From Erigeron canadensis (Eukaryota; Streptophyta; Magnoliopsida; Asterales; Asteraceae): 64,000 nucleotides of DNA. The stretch spans positions 28,467,516 through 28,531,515 of the forward strand of contig NC_057766.1 of the NCBI RefSeq assembly GCF_010389155.1. The letters run 5' to 3'. The notes beneath the pieces were generated by a model, which saw only the letters and a list, made by a program, of their open reading frames with translations, was not told where the DNA came from and made no database searches. How positions within the stretch are numbered: position 1 is the stretch's first letter; every line of letters begins with the position of its first letter. Shown in pieces: positions 1 through 12,300 of this stretch. The position numbers and the translations under genes are program-made.

Positions 1-1126
1 CTTATATACAATGAACCCGACTAAAGTTTATTTCATACAATAGTAAATATTCACATGTTACATACACATATTGATACTTTTCCCTTGAAGTATTGGGGAT
101 AAACCCTTTTGAGTTGGTCTTGAGTCATGACGATGTGCATAAGTTGTTCCTTGTTATCTCAAGCCCAGAGTTAGCTATAAACAAACTAGAAACAAACTGT
201 TGGTTAGATAAGAATGTAGAGCCAAAGAACATGCATATATGATATATGGCTCCTTCAAGTGAGACAACTCCTTATTGTAACTCGCCCCACTTTTTGAAAA
301 CCAAGGGTGGATGCTACACGATCTCGAGTGAGGAGTAGAGAGAAAGGTACATCGATATATGGATTATGGAGAGCTAAAGAGTGATCAAGACAAAAAGAGA
401 AAATCGGATGATTGTGATTGCTATTCATAAAAATTGGTTTGGGTAACCAGCATGACCCTTTTAATATTGCTTCGATGGATCAAAAAGTATATCCATGTTT
501 TTAGGAATAGGGTCCTTGGATGTTTCTGAATCAAATCAAATGTAATGTGATACTCTCGTTCAGGTACAGACTAGGGGTGCACGTGAACCACATGATTTTT
601 TTTTTCTTGTTAAATTTTCTCAAAAAAAATGATAACCTTATTCTTTAAAAAACATTATAACACTTGATAAACTTCTATGTTTACTCTTCGTGTTAGAATA
701 GACGTTTTTCATTAAGTTCTTGTAAGTAATTAAGTAAAAATGTAAATAACACAAACATTTAGAGGTAAAGAAAACAGAAAAAATAACTCAAATACTCTTG
801 AAATTTGTATAATCTTTAGATTATTGTCAACATAAACAAAGGAATCATTAAGACATCAAACAAAGCTATAAACTTTATGTTCAACATGAACAAGATATCC
901 ATATGTCCAAAACAAAGAAACCATGAAAGAATTAAAGGTCAAACTAACTCACTCAGCCCAAAAAAGGTCAAACACACTCAATACGTCCCTTTCCTCTCTT
1001 TTCCCCCACCCACCCACACTCCCTCACATAAAGGGCAACAAGGAAAGTTGCTTCAAATCACATAACATTCATTCCATATGTTATTATATAAGTCATGTAA
1101 AAAATACGAGTACTATTTTTGGACTT
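1..1126. other. Intergenic left edge, no gene seen
   Basis: AT-rich DNA with only short chance reading frames and no splice-consistent coding block. The last 100 bp or so before 1127 would hold the 3' UTR of the minus-strand cyclin gene. I see no recognisable repeat termini here. Confidence 0.5.
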
Positions 1127-3432
1127 TTAAGAATTGTTGCTTTGAACAATGTGGATGATCTCTTCTGCAAGAAACTTTGCTGGTTCACATTTTGCTGCAT
1201 AACCAAACTTTGATGTGTTATATTTCCTATAAACACCAGTCAATCTTCCTAATGCTGCATTTTGATGGTACCCCACAATCTTTCTTGAACATTCCCTAAA
1301 TAGAAAGTTTGACAAAAACAAAATTAGAATCCAAAACATGAGACCCATGAATCTTGTATCAGATGACTTTAGAGTTTTAGTATCTTTACCAAAGTTGATC
1401 TTCAGTGTAGTTAGCATGCCATTCACAAGTCTTGGACCATTGTTTTACGCCGTAAAGACTACATTGAGCCGTGTAGACGGATGCTGCTGCTAAGAAGGAT
1501 GGAGGGTATTTAAGCATTTCGTATTCCACTAGGCAAAGCTCGATCAAGTAAAACGACATTTGGTCTAGTTTCGTCTCTGATTGTGCTGCTTTCAGAAATC
1601 TTTTCATAAAGACATATGGAGTTGGAAGGGACATGTTGAATTCCAATGTGTTCAGCATTAGTTTTTCCTGTTGATCAAAAAATATCAACATTTATTTTCG
1701 TTGCTTAAATAAGATCAAGATTAGTGAAAGATGATAACTTTTTAGTACCATTTCAAGAATTTGGCTTCTAGAGTAAGCTTTGTCCGAAATAAAGATTAAA
1801 TCGTCTATAACAGGAACCGAAACTTCTTCATATTTACAAGCCAAAAGCATGCCAACTAAACCAACTAATTGCAAGTTCTTTCTAATCACAGATTGTTTAG
1901 CCAAAAATCTGTCAATGAGATTGACTGTTAAAAACAGTGTTTCTGGTTGCAGATCAAACTTGTGGTGTACCTGTTGAACAATTGTCATTCATTAGTCACA
2001 TAAGTACAATCTTTGATGGGTATATTGAAATTATACTTTAAAATTGAAAATTATAGAATTCAATAGGCCTAAAAGGTTACCTCAATGAGCCAGTCAACTA
2101 GTATTGCTCTCATCTTTTCATTAATGTCAAATTGTTGTGTCATGTAGTCTGGTGAGACCAAGCTACAACCCTGCAAAGAACCCGAATTTCGTGTTCAATT
2201 TTGATTCAAAAGTGAAATCTAAGAAAGTAAAGGCACATTGTGTTTCTTGGTCTTTCATTTTGTGTCATTTTAGTCTAGTGAAACTTAAGGTACAACTTCA
2301 AGGAATTCGATTTCTAGCATCGAAAAAGGGCCAAATTTATCAAGTTATCATGTCAAACCAAGATTTAAAACCATCAAGAACCCGAGCCAACAAAAACTTT
2401 CTATAATTAGAATGGAAATGGTTTAGAACTGCAAAATTCAAACTAGTGAAACTTAAACAAGAAAGTAGCAATAATGCAATGTACCTCAATCCTTCTATAA
2501 TGAGCATATAGATCTTCAACATACTCGACTACAGCTAGATGATTTCCATCATCAGAAACATCGATATCTATAACGGATTCTTCAAAAATATCCTCCATCT
2601 CAACCTCCTCCTATTCAAATTTTATCAATTAAACCAATTGATCCTAAATAAATAGTAACAAAATTTAAATTCAAAACATTGATTGAACAAAAAAAGAAAC
2701 CAATATACCATATGATGATCTCTTTCATCCAACATCGTTTCTGATGTCTCCAAAAACATGGGTATCGGCTCCTCTTGTTCTTGCTCTTGCCATCCTCCAT
2801 GACCCTCATTTGATAAATTTGACTTTTTTACCTCCTAGTAAATATTTTGAACAAAAAGTTAAAATCTTTAATTGCCAATAATTAAACTAAATAGAAATCA
2901 ACATTGATGCAAGAACAAGACTAAAAGTACCTCAGCAGCAAAACATTGTTTCTTGTTGCCTATTTCTGCAGTAATTTTCCTTTTTTTCATAAATCAAAAT
3001 AAAATTACAATGTTAGTATATCATATATAAAATATCCATATAACATATTGCTTAACCATAACTTCATAGTCCAATTCATTATATATATACATCATATATA
3101 TATGTGTGTATATATATATACATATAATAGGAACCTACTGTGTTAAAACTCTCTTATTAGCAGCAACACAATGTAGATGTAATTGAGGTTGAGCTCCACC
3201 ACCATTCAAATTCTGATTAATCACACTCAAAGCTCTTCGGTTATGTCCGATTTCGCAACCGAATTTCCGGGCACCAATAACATCTTCTTTCCCTAAAAAC
3301 CCACAAACAAAATCAAATTTTAATAACTACCCAGATCATTAAAAGAACAGATTTTCAAGATTTGAACATAAAGACACCTTTTTTAATTGTGGGTTTCATC
3401 AAAGATAGATTATTTTCACTTGGGATCTCCAT
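1127..3432 (-). CDS. CYCB2: B2-type G2/mitotic cyclin
   Basis: Regulatory subunit of mitotic cyclin-dependent kinase, acting at G2/M. Nine exons were read: 3378-3432, 3139-3292, 2931-2979, 2709-2834, 2485-2610, 2081-2170, 1749-1970, 1390-1667 and 1127-1295. They sum to 1269 nt (422 aa), the usual cyclin B2 length. The start is the ATG at 3432, giving the family-like N-terminus [15 protein letters not shown] destruction box RRALSVIN lies at residues 37-44, the signal for APC/C-driven degradation. The cyclin box begins near residue 180 with [13 protein letters not shown] and continues with [11 protein letters not shown]; the C-terminal cyclin fold includes [18 protein letters not shown] and ends [11 protein letters not shown]. 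The acidic, glutamate-rich linker before the box is typical of CYCB2. All introns are GT/AG. Subtype (B2;1 versus others) cannot be fixed by eye. Confidence 0.93.
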
Positions 3433-6375
3433 GAATGTTATAAAAATCCAAACTTTGATAATCTTTTTTGATGAAATATGTACAAAAATGATATATAATT
3501 ATATATTTATATCTATATATAATATATTAATGTACTATTCAAGAATGCATTTAGTGAGAAATTTGGTAACATGAAATGTGGATGAAGTTGGCCATTATAT
3601 TTGAAATCAACGGCTATATTATCTGTCCGTTGGATTTAAGATATACTTATAATCAATCTTATTACATTATTATTCTTTACGTAACAATATATATGTATAA
3701 TAAATAATACAATGTTATTATTTCCAGATCAAAAGTTGTTAAATACATAGTTAGTAATCGATTAAAATTTGTGTGTTGTGCAATAAAAGTTGTATAATTG
3801 TTTGCACATAGTGTTTTTTGGTGTGGAAATAAGGCAGGCGCTTTTTAAGGTAATTGTACAGCAACGGTCACCTATGAGGTTTGGACTTTTGGCCATGTGT
3901 CATGCTCAATATAAAATGTGTAATTAATGATCGTGATTTTAGATAAAAAAAATTAAATTATTTATATTTTACCTTCCTAATACTGTATTGTTTTTTAATA
4001 GTAATTTGAATAATTATTGCTAAAATGTGCAGGACAAAAATTATGTAATTTACTATATATAGGATTGATAGTGACATAGTGTACGTTTTGAACTTTTGAT
4101 ACATATGATATTTTGAAACAATTGAGTATTAATATTATTGTTGACGTTAATTTTTGTTTTATCCAAAAGTTAATGTCTTTATTTCATTTAATTTAAAAGA
4201 GAAAAACATTATAATTATAAGTCATATCAACATCTATGGGTGAGATTCAAGTCTTAAGTTAATGTCTTCATCATTAGACAAATTAGTAAAATGTTTGACA
4301 ACAAAAAGTCAAAAATGATACTGATTTTGTAAAACAAAATGATCACTGGTAAAATTCAAGTCTAGATTTATAATGAAGTTTCATTGGCCGTTATTAAAAA
4401 ATCAATAATTATGTTGAGTGAAGTATACTTCGACCAACTAAAATAACAATATTTATGAAATGGAATATATTCATATGTAGTTTGAAAATATAGATATAGA
4501 TAGAGTGAATACAATAATTAGCGATTGGTGATATGGCATACTTTTTGGGGGACGAATGCGCTCTTGCCCACTTTGGGCTTTTTGACAATGGTAAAATTGT
4601 CTTTTATGAACCAGCTCCCCATTGAAGTTTGGGCGAATCTTTCTCTTAAGAGGCTCTTTCAATTCCTTGAATAAAAAAATGTAAAACTAGATTTAAAAGA
4701 AATTAGTTTAGATTACGTGTGGATTACAAGGCTCAACATATGGATATGAATATATAAATCTCATATCAAAATTATTAGGTTTTATGTATACAGATATAAC
4801 TTAATTACTAGTACGATCATACCAACATAATTATCTGGGAATTGTTTCACATGTCAAAAACCAATCATGTAACGATTTTTAAAACATCTTTTGAATAAGA
4901 TATATGTATTCGACGAATATATAACTCTATGTTCATACCGAATACCATAATTCATTGCGATATGACGAATGGACAAAAGATAGAAATTTAGGTTAATGCT
5001 TATCGTTAAATATACCATCTATGCTTATTATCAAGCATTAAAACCTTGTAGAATACGATTCAAAAACTAGATTTCTCTAATAGCTTCGAATACATTGTCT
5101 TTTAACCAATGATTAACTTATTAAAAACCATTTTCATCCTAGAAATGCAAATTAGTCTTACTCCATGCCTACAAGAGTTGAACCAACAATGCAAACTCTT
5201 CAATAAGAGCTTGACTCCATTTTTATTTTTTTATCGAAGAAACACTAGTTATAATTTTCCCTTATATCTCAAAAATCAGCTAGAAAATGTCAAAATGGTT
5301 ATTATTATTGATGATGTACCATCTTTTTAACCCCCAAATATAGCCTACGACCGGAGCCTCAAGAGGCCTGCGAACCGCGGGAGCAAGATAACAATGCTAG
5401 AGTGCTATTTGCTAAGTAGTCTATGGATAACTACATGAATGGGACACATATGCCCAACACAACCATGACATTTACATGGGCATCCCTTGGACTTTGTATC
5501 CCACTTTCCGTATGAGACATAAAGATGTACAAGCAACACGATGCACCGAATAACGGTTTTGTACAGAGAAATACTCAATTTTGGCTCTCACTTCAAGCAT
5601 GCCAAATACACACACAAACACCTACAATACACTTGGTGGTGTGAAGTTAGCCTCCTCACTTCATACTCTTGAGAGTCATCAACAAGTCTAAACATAATTT
5701 AGTTTTTTCTAAAGCAAGATCAACCTCATTGGACAACCTCTTTGAATATAAGTATAACTTTATACATTAAAATAATCAAAAGAACCTATTGTTAACAATT
5801 GTTGTCATAACATTAGAGTTTGATTTAGATGGATTTCCTTTGGTTTGCATTATTTTGTGATGTTCTAGAAGTTCTCTCATTCTTTGTTGTTCGTAGCTCC
5901 TCAACACACCAAAACTAATTCTACACATTGCTATCCCTTTTTAGCCATCTACAATAGTTATATATATTTTATAGCATAATGTACAACTGTAAAATGCATG
6001 CATATATAGCTATGGATTGTCAAAAGAAGTTGTGGATATATCATTTCCCTTTATTTAAGCATTGGTATTTAGACTAATGATGGCATTTTACTTCATTTGG
6101 CTCATGGTCTAGTATTTCCTTTAAACAAAAATCACATAAAGATGTCTTATTATTACTGTATTATAGCTTATAATTATATTTAAGTTATTTAAATTTCATC
6201 TTTCAAACATCGTGACGTTACAATTTGCTTAAGAACTGTTTGTGAACATTTCTCAAATGTTTAGCACTTTAGCTCATTTACAATCTTAAGTTCTATACAT
6301 TTAGTTATAGAATTTTTACATATAAGGACTCTCCTAATGCATCATCATTACTTATCACTCTCTTCTTAGATAATA
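3433..6375. other. Intergenic, upstream of cyclin gene; no gene seen
   Basis: Contains the cyclin 5' flank and AT-rich filler. A few short open stretches exist (for example 4471-4662 minus and 5109-5330 plus), but they match no family I recognise and lack splice or neighbour support. Confidence 0.45.
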
Positions 6376-6628
6376 CTCTCTTCGTCCCATTTTAGTTGTC
6401 CACTGTTGACTTTCAAAGTCTTTTTGCATCAACTTTGATCGTAAATATTTTTATTTGTATTATATAATACTTGATGAAAGTTATATTATTGAAAAGTTCG
6501 TTTAAAATTAAATTTATTTATATATTTTATATCAAGTGTTATAGAATATAAACAAAAATATATGCAGTCAAAGTTGAGTAAAAAGACTTTGAAAGTCAAC
6601 AATGGACAACTAAAATGGAACAGAGGAG
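6376..6628. mobile_element. Stowaway-like MITE (Tc1/mariner type)
   Basis: A 253-bp near-palindrome. The left end CTCTCTTCGTCCCATTTTAG is mirrored at the right by CTAAAATGGAACAGAGGAG, and the inner parts of the arms (TTGACTTTCAAAGTC) also pair. The CTCCCTCCGTCCC-like terminus is the Stowaway signature; the left flank ends in TA. No coding capacity. Confidence 0.85.
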
Positions 6629-6844
6629 AACCATGTTAGCATTTTTGTACTCACACACCCCTATCAATGAGGCCTCGTTACTTTCTTTATCATTTATATT
6701 TATATTAACTTATAAACATACATCCACGCACATAAAAAAATATCAATACTAGCCACTTAGACAGAAAGGAAAAAACTAAGGCATCAATTAATGACATGAT
6801 ACAAATGATATCAGTTTAGATGACGTAATGACGCAATGATGCCC

Positions 6845-7125
6845 TTAACATTGGAGCATATCCGTATGGTTAGTGATAAATTTACAATATCTTTTAGCCA
6901 TTTACAACATATATACATATTATACTGCATAATGTATAACTGTATAAAATATGTATTGTTATGGATGACTAAAAATTATTGTGGATTTATGACTCCCCTA
7001 TCCATATTACGAAACCTTTAGGTGAGGCGTTCTTGCACAAAGACATGGATTTATCACATTGGAGCATTTCCATATTATGAAGCCATTAGGTGAGGTATTC
7101 TTGCACCAAGACATAGATTTACCTC
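6845..7125 (+). repeat. Short diverged direct repeat
   Basis: The words CATTGGAGCAT, a block ending TTTAGGTGAGGCGTTCTTGCA, and CAAGACATGGATTTA occur again about 60-200 bp downstream with a few changes (…ATTAGGTGAGGTATTCTTGCA). It looks like a local duplication of unknown origin; no gene is attached to it. Confidence 0.5.
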
Positions 7126-8499
7126 GGTACATGCGGCAAGGCCCAAAGTAAAAAATAAAAAAATAAAAAATATTTAGATTTTGAGTGTAACGAGTAGGTG
7201 TTAGAGTTGGAATTTATGAAGGATAGGATCCTTGTTAACTGTTGTTTTATCAACATTTTCTAATTACTTTCTTAATGATGTGGTTGGTAATAACATTTTC
7301 TCTATATGTTTTTTGAGGAAAAATTTTCTACTTTCCGACAAAAAATAATTAAACAAGTAAGTAAGAGAAGATTTAAAAGATAAAGAAGTGGGTGGGTCCC
7401 CGTAAAATTTCAGCCAAATAGCAATGAAAAGGATTATTTTTAATTTAATATATAATAAAATATTTAAGAAAAATGTGGAAAAAAAAAGGTATGGTTGGTA
7501 GTAACATTTTCTGAAATGTGAAATGAGAAAAAAGCTACGTGCCGCTGATGTGACAGTGAAAAAAATGTGAGAAAAAGGTAAGGGTTGGGTATGACCTAAA
7601 TACCTAATAGTATTTGTAGGTTTGGGATATTATAGATTTTGAAGAATTTGTAAGATATGGTGTAATAAATGATATAGCAACTAAGAACATGAGTAGCCAG
7701 CAAGTGAAGTTATATCAATTGGCAGATGCACTTAGGATAAACTGTCAAATTGTCCATCTGTCACGGGGTTTGAACTTATGGTTGAAAATTGAAATAACTG
7801 TGAGATTTTTTTTGGAGAGCTACTCTTTAATACAATAAGCATGATTAACACAACGTAGTTTATCTTGAATTACATTACTCTTATCAAAGCGATTCGAAAC
7901 ATAATGTTACAAAAAAGACTAAAAGAGTAGTATTGGAGACAGTCCTGTAGTTTTCTATATGGCAAGCTACAATCAGTTCACATTCTATCAAGCCAATAGA
8001 CAGCTAGTAGGTTCATGTGCGGAGAAAAATCTAAAGAAATTCAGCATGAGTAGTATTATACGAGTATAAGTTTTTAGAAGCAAGAAATGAAATAAAATAG
8101 AATATAGCATGGTTTTGAATATAATTGACTGACATCTGACATTATGGAGGAAGTGTCGATGATCTTTTTAGCTCAATTGAATATGTTGTCAGAAGACCAC
8201 ACAATTTCCAGTGGGCTTCCTGTTCTGTCTGTTTACAACTCACTATGCATCACCAACTTGTACTGTACAATCAATTTCATCATACGATAGCAACTTAACT
8301 TAATTTCAACAGTTACCGTTAGTCACATTTATACAATAAGTTAATCACTATGATAAGAATTTGTGTTTAAATATAAAGTCATTACCACGTAAAGGTATCC
8401 TGTGAATTCAAAATGCACCATATTTTTTCCAAGCCAATTAGATTGTAGTAACAACATTAATATTGTGTTATCTGAGTGAAACCAATATTACAAATCTAC

Positions 8500-8720
8500 T
8501 TCTTGGTCTCACGAAATTTATTCTTGATATGGATACCCAGATTTTTGTCCAAGAGGTCACATGTTCGATACTCTCAGCCTGTGATTGCCGGCTAGGATTT
8601 TGTCCTGGATTTCGTGGAGTTTTTACCGGGTGGGGTGGGGGGGGGGGGGGATCGGGTAGGTCCACAGTATCCAATCCGGATATCCATGATCCGGCCCTTG
8701 CTGTTCTAAAAAAAAATATA
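8500..8720 (+). mobile_element. tRNA-derived SINE-like element with G14 tract
   Basis: A tRNA-like head (GATACCCAGATTT followed by the B-box-like ATGTTCGATACTC near 8570) is followed by a GC-rich body with a run of 14 G at 8637-8650 and an A-rich tail at about 8710. This is the layout of a Pol III SINE. Exact ends and target duplication were not resolved. Confidence 0.55.
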
Positions 8721-9313
8721 GGGTAATTACCACAACCGTATAGGTTTATAACTTGGAAATATAAGTGGTAGACTAGTTGTCTAATTAACCAACTAACAAC
8801 ATAAATGATCCATAAGGTCTAAACAAACAAGTTTCAAGATCTAGTGAAAAAATTCAAAAGAAGCAAGAATCAGGTGACGAATCAATTCAATAGTGTATAG
8901 ATATAAAGGATCAATTTGAATGACATTACGCTTTTATAAGTTGTCATTGTGGCCAACTATGTACAACATTTACATATCTTATGATGAGAGAAACCAGGAA
9001 GATAGTCAAACAATTTAGGAAGAGTAAGCTTATTCATTATAAGATTAACACTCACTACAATAGAAAAATTCAATCATAAGACTGCTAATCTTAGTCACAG
9101 AATAAAAACAAAACTTTTCCCCAACGGGGAGAATAAAAGACACAGAAATGATACAAACAATTGCTACACCATAGACTGCTAACCTTAATCAATATTGTGA
9201 ACACTACTGAGTAAAAGAGCCTAAATATGATATTGTTATATTTCAAACGCCAAAAATTTGAAGTGATTAGATGGGAGAAGTAGGTCGTATACATTACTGA
9301 GTAAAAGTGGTGT

Positions 9314-12300
9314 TTACTTGAAAAGAGACGACAGCGGCAACACTTTTTTCCTTTTGTGCTTTGTGTTTACACTTCGTTCTATGGTGGTTGACTGATCTAC
9401 TTGTGCTTCTGCATCTACAGTGAGTTTTTCTTCGGAGTTTTGAGCTTCTAATTGAGATGGAAGTTTTTCATTTTCTGTTATGGCTTCCAATGTGTAAATA
9501 AGTTCATGCATTGGTGATTGGGACACACTCATCTCTTCTGATTTCTCCATTGCAGGATGCTGAAAGTTGTCAACGATAAGCATCAACACATAATTTGCGG
9601 ATAACAAGATAAAACAATCAATGAACATCACAATTTCCTCTTTTGGTAAGTTCCAAGATAAACTTACCTATCTGCATGTTGTGGCTATTGCAATTTATTA
9701 TAATCAATCAAATTTCATTACTTGTATTGTGAACATTTGACTAAAGCATAAAACCTCCTTAAGACGTGCTTGAAAGAAGGGTCAAATGAGTTGAAACTCG
9801 CCCCAAATGTATTTCTATTTATAAACTTTTTAAGTAATTTTACACAAAAGGTTAGATTAAATTTTAATATACTTTTATAATTATAACTGGCATATATTTT
9901 AGTCATATAAAGATTGCATAATTTGGGGACAAGTGTTTTGGGTCAACCTGACCTGTACAAAAGTTACCCCATCTGACCCGTTACAACCCACCCATTTGCC
10001 ACCTCTAAGTAATAAGGTAGACCTTAGAATTCGATCGCATCTCAACATTTGGACAGGATGAAGTATTGAGTACTTCAACATGCAACTCAGAACTAACTTC
10101 TTTCCATTGTTCTTGTTCAGGAAGACGTTCATCCTCAATATAATTGATCTTCTTCTGGATAGCTGCATTTTGCTTATTACTACTGCTTAAATTCTCACTT
10201 AGTTTTTGCTTCTTACTGTTAATTGATTTCTGTGTTGGTGATTGAGATGCACTGATCTCTTCTGGCTTCTCCATGTCGTTATCCTGTAAGTTGTTGGCAA
10301 TATCAATCCCTCTTAAGAAAATATATAAGACATTCATCCACTCCATAGAAATGGTATTTTCTTATTCTGAAAGTTTACAAGATAACATCACTCCTTTGGA
10401 GATTGTTGGCATTGCTAATTATTGATGATAATATCAATAATGATCCACGAGAAACTTTTACTTTGTCAATGTCAGAGGACATACAATTAGCAGTCTAACA
10501 TGGTGCAATCAAGTGACAAAAAAGCACCAATCAAATTTTAAGACTTATAAGTTGGACTGACTTGACCTTCAACTTTTAGAATTAGGTGAACTATTCACAA
10601 GATTGAGGATAAATGGAACTTTACTTTAAAATGTGAAAGATTGTAAAGTGATGCTTTAACCTTCCATTGTCCATAAGAATCAGAGTCCTTCCCTGTCCAT
10701 AAGGTCCCAAGAATATGGCAATACTTTATCCTCAGGAATGTTCTCAGCAGAGCCGGCCCTGGCCATGGGCGGGCTAGGCGACAGCCCTGAGCAGGAACTT
10801 ATAAGGGGCAGTAAATCTTGGGTCAATTAAAACCAGATCTGAGCATGTTTCGCGATTTACATTGGTTATTATATAAATTTTGTATGATCAGTATAACTGT
10901 AACCATGTTTGATTACGAAATAAGTATGTGTTATCTAACTATGGTGAGGTTAAAATTGAAAATAAAACTTATATTTTTGTTTTAATGGAGTTTCTGAGAT
11001 GGGTTCTTCATAAAGAAGAAGATCTACAGTATACTTCATTTGGTATTTATTTTGTTTTCTACAACCCCTTATAACTATCTAAAATTCTATAGTAGTCCTC
11101 AAACTATGTGGCTCTTTCACTTTTTCATTTTATCTTTTGTTAAATAGAAACTATGCAGAGAACTAGACATGTCCATATTTTCAAATTTTAGGCTATGTAG
11201 TTTTATTTCATGTATGTATATGTATATACTTTTTTAATACTCGTAGAATAATAAAAGTTTTTGATGTTGTAAGTGTTTAAGACTCATAAATATTCTATTA
11301 TTACATGTTGGATATATTTTGATTTAAAACTCTAGATGCTTGATAACTAAAAAGTAATAATTATTGTGCTTTTGTTGATTTAAGGGCGCTATCGATTTAA
11401 TTACTCGAAACAACTCGATTCACTATTTTGTTTTGTTGAAAAATATTATCAAATACTTTCAAGATAGATCGAATGTAATAAAAATCTGTATGCAAAAAAG
11501 CAATTTAGCTAAATATTGACTTATAATTTACAAATGTTAATGTTTTTGCTTCAAAATGAAAAGAAATATGTCAATTTAAGTGACTGGTAATATAAAACTT
11601 TTAATCTGGAGTTTATTTTCTCAACTTGTATTTGAAATATCTTACGTATTTAAAAAAGAATTAGTATATAAATGAGGCACTAGCCTGACAATATTATAAG
11701 CCCTTGGGTCATTTAACAACAAAGTTTTAGTATGGGTAAATTTTGGCTATCATGCCCTGAGCATCAAATAACTCAGGACCGGCACTGGTTCTCAGGTTGA
11801 AAATTATAATTTCCACCAATTACAGTATAGCTAAACTAAAAGTATTCACATAGGTCGATAAGATTCCTCAAGTTTGCTTTTATTGAACTGAGTTTTAAAT
11901 ATATGACGAAGTGTCATACGATTTCCGTGGAGTATGCTCTATTATAACAAGACAAAGGGTGCACCTGCTATGAAATTGACAGGTAACAAGCTTGAAGATA
12001 AATGCAGAATTGTACCTCAGTATTCAGACAGGAAGGAGTAACCAGCGCTTCAACATGCTTCGTGGAAATATCTTCTTCCCACTGTTCCTGCTCAATAAGA
12101 TATCCATCTTCTATAAGTTCCATCCTTTTCTTTAAAGCTAAATTTTGCTCCTTACCGCTGTTTGATTTCGGATTTAGTTTTTCACTCTTGGGGTTGTAGG
12201 CGTTTGGTTGCTGTAATCTTGAATCGGACGGCGTAACATGTGAGAATTCAGGTAATGCAGGGTGGTTGTGATTGTCGTGTTCAACTTCACAGCCCATAGT

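Noticed and set aside
4471..4662. Small minus-strand gene
   Set aside because: An isolated 63-codon frame with no family match, no splice support and no neighbouring signals.
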